Below are positions 57,733-64,000 of a DNA stretch of 64,000 nucleotides, one piece after another. The translations under genes were made by a program, and so were the position numbers. Every line of letters starts with the position of its first letter. Position 1 is the first letter of the stretch. The notes below the pieces were generated by a model. It worked only from the letters and a program-made list of their open reading frames with translations, was not told where the DNA came from and made no database searches. The stretch is from positions 62,012,754 through 62,076,753 of the forward strand of contig OY997596.1 of NCBI GenBank assembly GCA_963921825.1, in the 5' to 3' direction. The DNA comes from Erodium maritimum. Lineage: Eukaryota > Streptophyta > Magnoliopsida > Geraniales > Geraniaceae.

Positions 57733-58320
57733 GTGTTTTCGTGGTTTGGTTTTGCCCCCAAATCAGAAACCCTAGAGATTGATAAAGAGCATCGACATCG
57801 GATCAGTTTCTTCAGAGGTTCGTTTCTCTGGTCTCTACTATCTCTTGATTTCTCTTTCTCTATAGGTTTTGTTCCAAGCTCTGCTAGCGTTTGTTTGGTT
57901 GCTGAGAAACAGTAGGAAAATTGACAATTTGAAGTTTTCTTATTCGCTTGTTAGGGATTGGAATGGTCGGATGAATATGGATTAGCTCAGTGATGGATGT
58001 AGTATTCGTTGGCTTGATTTTTCAGTGTTTATTATCTTTGCCCCCTTTTGATTTCGCAGTAAAATGTGTAGATTACGATACTCTAATTACTTTTATTGTA
58101 TGTACTTTGAAGCTATTTCATTATGTTTTGTAGCTGAACATGGAGGTGTTGGTCGGTTTATGCTTCTTTGATCTCAGTTCTAAATTGGGTCAAATTGAAC
58201 TTGTTAGAATTTTGTTGAGAAGTGTGTCGTAGTAATTTTGGTTGCTGAAAGCTAAACCTTGGTTTAATAGTTAGTTTATTGTGTGTTAAACAGTACCGGT
58301 ATAGGAGAAAGTAGCATAGG
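57733..58320 (+). other. SYF2 5' untranslated exons and leader intron
   Basis: A leader exon carrying AGAAACCCTAGAGATTG ends TTCAGAG at 57817 before donor GTTCGT. The intron ends TTAAACAG at 58293, and 27 further untranslated bases lead to the ATG. The intron contains GTTTGGTTGCTGAGAAAC at 57892-57909. Confidence 0.6.
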
Positions 58321-61116
58321 ATGGCTGGTGAGAGAAGAGTCCATCCGGATTGCAGAAATGCATCTAATCCTTATCATGAGTGCAGTGAGTATTGCTTCAA
58401 AATCATTGCCGAGACATTGCCACGGATCGATGAATCAGGTTTGTTTACATTCAGACCTTGCGGGTTTTGGAATGAATTAAAGTTAGTATGATTTCCGTTT
58501 GTCGATTTGTTTAATTAAGGAATGATTGCAATAAACTTGTGGTGAACTGTGTGCGTTTTGTAAAATACTATTGGTGAATTATTTCTTTTTTTGCAAAAAA
58601 GATCCCCAACTATTTTTCGTCTGCAAATCCACTAAGGGAGTTATTTTGCAAAAAATTCTGAAGTTACCGTGCAAAAGTGTATACATGAGGGTTCCAAATT
58701 GCAAAACATGTGTACATGAGGGTTACAAATTGCAAAACAGGTATAATGTCAAGGGTAAAACTGTCATTTTTAAAAAAATGAAGTCACATGACTAATTTCT
58801 GTTAAAGATAACAAATTTGCAGACAGAAAATAGTTGGGGAATGTTTTTTTGCAAAATAAAATAAGGTTCACGGATAGTATTTGCAAAACGTGTATAGATC
58901 AACTCAAATTTTTGCAACCATCCCTTTAATTAACAATGCTTCTTTCCCTCTAATAATAGAACGTTAATGTTACTTATGAGTACTTAGTTTGACATATATA
59001 TAAAACAATATGTAGATGATAGTAAATGACTCCGTCTGTAAATCAAATCAAGATAGTTATTTTATCAAACAAATTTGTATGTACCATTTCAGAAACCGTC
59101 CAAGCTAGCAGCTCCAGGAGTAAGTCTATCATGCCACCCCCTGATGTTGATGAAGGTGGAAATGATGAAAGAGTTGATGATGAAGAGAATAATGACAAGG
59201 ATGAGCATGCTGACGCAGATAATGTCACAGAAGATTTCACAAACCTCACTGGGAGGAAAAAGAAATTATTTGAGTTGCGGCTTAAGATGGTAAGTTTAGT
59301 GTAGTTGAAGCTTTACCGAATCTAAGAAATGAATTGGTGTATTGGGTTTTGACATTGACAATCTAGGCTTATGGCTATATTTTTGTAGAATGAAGCAAGA
59401 AAAGCCAATCAAACCGCCATGGTAGCTGAGAAGAAAAGAACGGAAGCTCCACAAGAGTCGAGGGGAATTTCTAAACAAAAATGGATTGAGGAGCGGAAGA
59501 AGAAAATTGGGAAGCTTCTAGATGCAAATGGTTTGGATATGACGAAGGCCTACATGCTTGATACTCAAGATATGGCGGAGTCAAAGTATAAGAAGTGGGA
59601 AAAGGATCCTGCTCCATCTGGCTGGGATGGTATGTACTATGTACTCATTTGTCTTTTATATTGAGTGCCATCATGATTGCCTTTGTCTCCATATTTAACC
59701 TTTTCGAGTCTATACTCATATGTCATATCTTAATGATTCGGTGAAGAGGAACATATATTTGCCCATCCCAATTTCTTCCTGAGCTAAAAGTCTGTTGTTG
59801 CATATGCTGTTATTCTCATATTCTTATTTTTGAGGAACTGTTTTAAAAGAACTAGTTGGCATTGTTTATGACGTCGTCTAGTAGTTTATGTTTTATTGTT
59901 TACCGATGATTTCATTTTCATGTCGTGTTACGAAAAAAATGACGATTTTCGTCTATTTTGTAACTTTGTTCTATTGTGACACGTGAAAATCCACAAGGGT
60001 AGCCATGCGTCTGTGGTAGGTTCATGTGTTTGTGGGCAATTCATGAATACCCTAATTTCATTCTACAACGTGTCATCTTGCATCAGTTTCTTTTATATAA
60101 CGCATTCTATTGTAATTGTGTGATGGGGAAAAGGTTCAGACTCAATGATGAAGTTAACATAGTTTTGGTAAAACAGTTTTTAACCAGAAAACGTTGTACA
60201 ATGCATACAAGAAGAGGACGAAGAATGTCGAGGTTAACCTTGAAGATTACAACAAAATGAAAGAAGCTGATCCGGAGTTCTATCGTGATGCATCAAGTCT
60301 CCAATATGGAAAGGTACAGTAAAAATTATGGGAATTAAATTGCTTTCTGTTAGTTTTTTATTTATCAACTAAATCGGGTATATCAAAGCATGTTTTGGGA
60401 TCTACACCTTGCTAATGTAGAAGTAAAGGAGCACCAAACAATTTTTTATTCCTGAAGAACTTTTTAAGATTGATATATAAGCGAGAAATGAGCTCCTTTA
60501 TGTAGAAGATGGTACTAAATTCATGACCCCCACCTTGAGAGAGGCTCAGTAGAGAGAGTGAGATAGGCCCAAAGGACTGAATAGAGAGAGGGGAGAGGCC
60601 CAATGGAAATTGGGAAAAGAAATTACCAGGATGTAAACCCAGGTTCCAAAACCCAAGTTTAAGTGTTGGGACGTGAACCCGAGTCCCAAGACCCAAGTTC
60701 AAGTGCTGGAACTTGAACCCGGGTTCCAAGACCCAAGTGCAAGTCCTACTGGGACCTGAATTCAGGTTTCAAGACCCAAGTTCAAGTGCTGATATTTGAA
60801 CCCGGGTCCCAAGAGCCAAGTTCAAGTGCTTTTGGTTCTGGTAGTTTGTTAAAGTAAGATATTGAAGCTAAATGGTGTATCTGCGCAGGCCCCAAAGACT
60901 TCCAAGGAGAACATTGAGCGAATGGTGAAGGAGCTGAACGACCGAGATAATAAGCGCCAAGCATTTAGCAGGAGGAGGAGGTTCCATGAAGAGAAGGATA
61001 TCGACTCCATCAATGACCGTAACGAGCATTTCAACAAAAAGATCGAGAGAGCCTTTGGGAAGTACACCCTCGAGATCAAGAACAACCTTGAACGAGGAAC
61101 TGCTCTTCCCGATTAA
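58321..61116 (+). CDS. SYF2: Pre-mRNA-splicing factor SYF2 (GCIP-interacting protein p29)
   Basis: Five coding exons, 58321-58438, 59093-59289, 59389-59629, 60177-60313 and 60889-61116, give 306 residues. SYF2 belongs to the NTC/Prp19-associated spliceosome and acts in nuclear splicing. The first exon encodes MAGERRVHPDCRNASNPYHE and CSEYCFKIIAE, a Cys-containing module found on plant SYF2 proteins. Exon 2 is an acidic, low-complexity linker ending in TGRKKKLFELRLKMNEARK. The rest is the helical, highly charged SYF2 domain (KQKWIEERKKKIGKLLDANG, VFNQKTLYNAYKKRTKN, and the invariant end FGKYTLEIKNNLERGTALPD). Intron 1 contains a complete MITE and intron 4 a minisatellite; the reading frame is whole. 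PEARLI 4 follows tail to tail. Confidence 0.96.
58519..58924. repeat. MITE (family D) with perfect 9-bp target duplication, SYF2 intron 1
   Basis: A 406-bp element begins GGAATGATTGCAATAAAC and ends ATTTTTGCAACCATCCC. Both flanks are TTTAATTAA (58510-58518 and 58925-58933). Inside, TACATGAGGGTTCCAAATTG and TACATGAGGGTTACAAATTG form a short direct repeat. The related, inverted sequence lies in PIP2 intron 2. Confidence 0.9.
59940..60050. repeat. Family B repeat piece in SYF2 intron 3
   Basis: Contains TTGTGACACGTGAAAATCCA, CAAGGGTAGCCATGCGT and CATGTGTTTGTGGGCAATTC, matching phrases of the copies in the UPL3 and bZIP introns. Confidence 0.65.
60638..60835. repeat. ~42-bp minisatellite in SYF2 intron 4
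   Basis: Four to five imperfect units of CCAAGACCCAAGTTCAAGTG plus CTGGAACTTGAACCCGGGTT lie in tandem, each itself partly palindromic (CCAAGTTC against GAACTTG). The intron is otherwise AT-rich. Confidence 0.85.
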
Positions 61117-61654
61117 GGTAGCTTCTGTTCGCTTGAGGAAGTTCTCGTGCAAGAATAAGTGAGTTCTTGTATCGTTTTTTTAATTAAAAAAAATTATACC
61201 TTTTTATTGGCATTTTGATCCATACACATGGAAACATAATCTTGTCACATTGTGTTGTAGTTTTTTCATCTCATTTTCAAGTGAATTTGATCACTAGCTG
61301 TTTATGAAGCAATGATATGGCTACTAACGCTTGTTTAGTTGAACTGCGACGCTCTACTAAACATAATATAATTCTTGAAATGCCCTTTATACCCCTATTA
61401 AACCAGCGCGGGCTAATACCATTGAAAACGCTCTTAGAGTATAACACAATTAAAGGGAAATAAAAAGCAAAGTTGTTGGAGATTAAGATGCATTTATACC
61501 ATTTTTAATGAACTAAACTCCAAAATTATTAACCTTAAACCATTCCCAAATCCACTAATAAACACCAATATGAGACATGTAATAACATTACAACATTGCT
61601 GCTTCTCACAATATTATTCAGTACTGAAGTAGTAACAACTCTTCAACTTGAACA
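61117..61654. other. Convergent 3' regions of SYF2 and PEARLI 4
   Basis: Only 538 bp separate the two stop codons. The interval is AT-rich, consistent with two 3' untranslated regions; nothing else is evident. Confidence 0.6.
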
Positions 61655-63605
61655 CTACACCAGCTCATCTAACAAGGCTTTAAAATCAAAATTCTCTACC
61701 TTAGACCTTTTCATCGAAAAATCCTTTTCGAATTCAGACAATTCAAGCTTGATCTTACTCAATCGAGCTTCAGTTTCAGCTATCCTTACCTTAACATCAG
61801 CAATCTCCTTCTCTTTCACTGCCACATCCTCCCTCTGAGCTTCCAACTCCCTCGTCACTGAACCCTTCACAGCTTCGATGCCTCGTTGCAGAACAATGGG
61901 CTCGATGACAACTATGATCTCATTAAGTACCCGTCTTAGCCAAGCGATATCAATCTGTACAGACTCTACGTCTTTGAGTATTGCAAGTATTTCTTTGACT
62001 TTGGCGTTGGTCAGATTGATGGTTGGTGTAGTTTGGAGCTCCTGCACGACGAAGCACACACACTCCAAGTAGTAGGAGCGCAGGGCGGGCGATTCCAGCT
62101 GGCACTTCGCTGCTATGTCTCCATGCTTGGAGAAGATGGCTTCCAGGACCGTGCTGATGCTTGCTTTCACATGGTATTTCCCGACCCATGCTCTTGGATC
62201 ATGATCAGAAATCACGGAGGTCATGCCTGAAGAGTCACTATCGTTGGATTTTTGTGTAATGCCTGAGAAATTGAAGCTCAACGATCGGTCTGTTAGTTCT
62301 TTGTTGTATTCGACAGGTTCAGGATCATGAGATGGAGCTGTTTCTGATGAACTGTGAAGCTTTCCATTGTTTTTGGGTTCATGAAGACCTTTGTTGGCTT
62401 CTACAGCTTCAGAATCGATTAACTGAACAATTTCTGATGAACTGTGAAGCTTTCCGTTCTGTCCGGGTTTGTGAAGAACTTTGTTGCCTTCTACAGCTTC
62501 AGAATCAATAAACTGAACAATTTCTTTCCCGTTCTGTTCAGGCTTGTGAAGAATGTTATTGCCTTCTTCAGAATCAAGAGACTGAACAATTTCTGATGAA
62601 CTGTGATGCTTCCCGTTCTGTTCATGTTTGTGAAGAAGGTTATTGTCTTCTTCATCTTCAGAATCAATAAACTGAACAATTTCTGATGAACTGTGAAGCT
62701 TTCCATTCTGTTCGGGTTTGGTAATGAAACCTTCTATAGGAGCAGAGACGTTACGAGGCACTTCCCGGGGCTTAGACTGAGTTTTCGGTTCCTTGATTCT
62801 CCTATCGAAGCTTTTAGGAGCATTCAGCAGGATGGGGTCTGAAGAGCAAATGATTGTGAACCAAACAAGTATGAAATGAAGATGAATCTTCCAGTGCAGA
62901 TTCTTCAGAAGGTTTTTGAAGTGAACATGATTAAAACAGGGGATGATTGCAAAAAAGTACCCTGATGTATTGACTTTTTGCAAGTTGTGGCCCTGTCTAT
63001 GAAAATTGCAACGAAATGCCTTGTATGGTACAAAGAGGAAGACAATGAAGGGAAATGAAAAATCTAAATTATTTGTTTTTACATATTAATTTTAAATTTA
63101 AAGTTTCAATGGTAAAATCATCAGTTTGGAACAAATTTACATATAGTGCAACAAGAAGACAAGTTCAAATATTATCATAGAAGAGGGCTAACAACTTGCA
63201 AAAAGTCAATACCTCAGGATACTTTTTTGCAATTATCCCTTAAAATATAGACAGACTTTCGTAAAGAAAACTTTAGCCATTGTAGTTTATTAGTAATCCA
63301 TAATTAGTCCAAACAAGACGTTTTAGTGTACATATCTACAAACTTAACCCATTAAAATACTCTCAAAAGGACGAGTATGAAATCGATAGACTATGATGAT
63401 CCAAAGAACAAACCAATTATAGCCAATACGAAAAGAGGCATCAAAATTCAAATTACTCATACCCTAAAGTTAAGTACATACCTGAGTTCTGTTTACCCTT
63501 CCTTCCCAAAGATTCAGAAATTTTCTGGCTGCAATATTGACCACATTGATGGTAAGGATTTGATGCATTAGGGCAATTTGGGTGCACCATCGTTGTCTCA
63601 ACCAT
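61655..63605 (-). CDS. PEARLI 4: PEARLI 4 (phospholipase-like) family protein
   Basis: Two coding exons on the minus strand, 63482-63605 and 61655-62838, give 435 residues; the junction is phase 1 (TCA G / AC CCC). The first exon encodes MVETTMVHPNCPNASNPYHQ and CGQYCSQKISE, almost the same module as SYF2's first exon. Residues 82-223 are five tandem units of ~28 residues of the type KPEQNGKLHSSSEIVQ-xIDSE. Residues about 259-435 form the PEARLI 4 domain (WVGKYHVKASISTVLEAIF, IAAKCQLESPALRSYYLE, IDIAWLRRVLNEI) and end in a long coiled coil. The function is unknown despite the name; no phospholipase residues are seen. The open frame running upstream of 62838 is intron. The intron contains a MITE. 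Confidence 0.9.
62294..62719 (-). repeat. Coding tandem repeat in PEARLI 4 exon 2
   Basis: Five in-frame units of roughly 70-93 bp share TTCTGATGAACTGTGAAGCT on the plus strand. Unit lengths differ by whole codons, and one unit lacks the HSSS part, so the frame is kept throughout. Confidence 0.92.
62940..63239. repeat. Full-length family A MITE in PEARLI 4 intron
   Basis: The clearest copy of the family: 300 bp, beginning GGGATGATTGCAAAAAAGTA and ending TACTTTTTTGCAATTATCCC, with inverted ends of about 55 bases. The flanks TTAAAACAG (62931-62939) and TTAAAATAT (63240-63248) agree in 7 of 9 bases. Confidence 0.85.
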
Positions 63606-63622
63606 TTTGCCCCAGGTTTTAC

Positions 63623-64000
63623 CTGTATGGAAGATAGAATAAATTTAAGATCTTATCATCCCATTTCCTACTCATTTCCCATGTTTTCTCAGCAACCAAA
63701 CAGAGGGTACCACCTATCAGTTACTCAAATGTTCATTCATACCTAGAAACTCAAACAACATCCATCTAAAACACGGTTTAATGAACCCATTTCCTACTCT
63801 TTTCCCACGTTTTCTAAGCAACCAAACAGAGAAACTCAAGCAATAACGGATGAGCATATAGCTTCACCAACCCACTTCTTACTCTTCTCCTACACTTTCT
63901 CAGCAACCAAACAGAGGTTACCACGGATCAATTACTCAAATATATACCCATACCCAGAAACACATGCAACAGCCCATGAGCATATAGCTTCACCAACACA
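63623..64000 (-). other. PEARLI 4 leader intron with tandem units (open at window edge)
   Basis: On the minus strand an acceptor (CCATACAG) at 63623 ends a leader intron that runs out of the window. It holds three imperfect tandem units. Each contains CTCTGTTTGGTTGCTGAGAAA or a close variant (near 63684-63705, 63811-63831, 63896-63915) and GGGAAAAGAGTAGGAAATGG-like text. Two of them carry the phrase ATGAGCATATAGCTTCACCA. Confidence 0.65.

Noticed and set aside
62839-62983. N-terminal extension of the PEARLI 4 frame ([15 protein letters not shown]...)
   Set aside because: It reads through a good acceptor and into the right arm of a MITE. The true first exon at 63482-63605 joins in phase at 62838.

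Overview
The window is nuclear DNA from a flowering plant, almost certainly a eudicot. The genes are split by many introns with plant-type AT-rich sequence between exons, and every product recognised belongs to a plant family. Ten host genes can be read, all by splicing exons in a consistent phase: the 3' end of a UPL3-type HECT ubiquitin ligase (+), a GH35 beta-galactosidase (+), a zinc-deficiency bZIP factor of the bZIP19/23 type (+), a HIPP26-type isoprenylated metallochaperone (-), a plastid NicO-type transporter (-), peroxisomal hydroxypyruvate reductase HPR1 (+), an HGSNAT-like membrane acetyltransferase (+), a PIP2 aquaporin (+), the splicing factor SYF2 (+) and a PEARLI 4 family protein (-). 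No plastid or mitochondrial insert, rRNA, tRNA or CRISPR array was recognised.

Layout. 1-4.5 kb: UPL3 end, with introns full of small inverted-repeat elements. 4.5-12.8 kb: beta-galactosidase, 11 exons. 12.8-16.3 kb: intergenic, with an unidentified GC-richer decayed block. 16.3-22.4 kb: bZIP gene with a long leader holding four diverged copies of one ~230-bp segment, a receptor-like LRR gene fragment and a hAT-like element. 24.7-30.3 kb: HIPP and NicO, both minus strand. 33.6-38.5 kb: HPR1, 13 exons. 40.0-44.2 kb: HGSNAT-like gene, 13 exons. 44.2-51.4 kb: gene-poor repeats. 51.5-53.9 kb: PIP2. 54.2-57.7 kb: tandem repeat and GC-rich anonymous DNA. 57.7-64.0 kb: SYF2 and PEARLI 4, tail to tail.

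The gene content matches, from memory, two duplicated Arabidopsis neighbourhoods: HIPP26-BGAL14-UPL3 (AT4G38580-38600) and BGAL11/13-bZIP19/23-NicO-PIP2-SYF2-PEARLI 4 (AT4G35010-35110 and AT2G16730-16900). The window may keep these as one ancestral block. HPR1 and the HGSNAT-like gene are interlopers relative to that order. Several genes deal with metals (bZIP19/23, HIPP, NicO), but the genes are independently transcribed and are not an operon-like system.

The most notable observations are these. (1) SYF2 and its convergent neighbour PEARLI 4 share a first coding exon with the motif VHPxCxNASNPYHxCxxYC, ended in the same phase and preceded in both by a leader intron with the same sequence signature. 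(2) A set of small long-inverted-repeat elements shows 9-bp target duplications, two of them perfect, plus one insertion resolved against a paralogous empty site, pointing to Mutator-type MITEs. (3) A perfect zinc-deficiency response element lies inside an intron of the zinc-sensing bZIP gene. (4) HPR1 has a GC-AG intron. (5) Many genes carry tandem duplications confined to introns or leaders.
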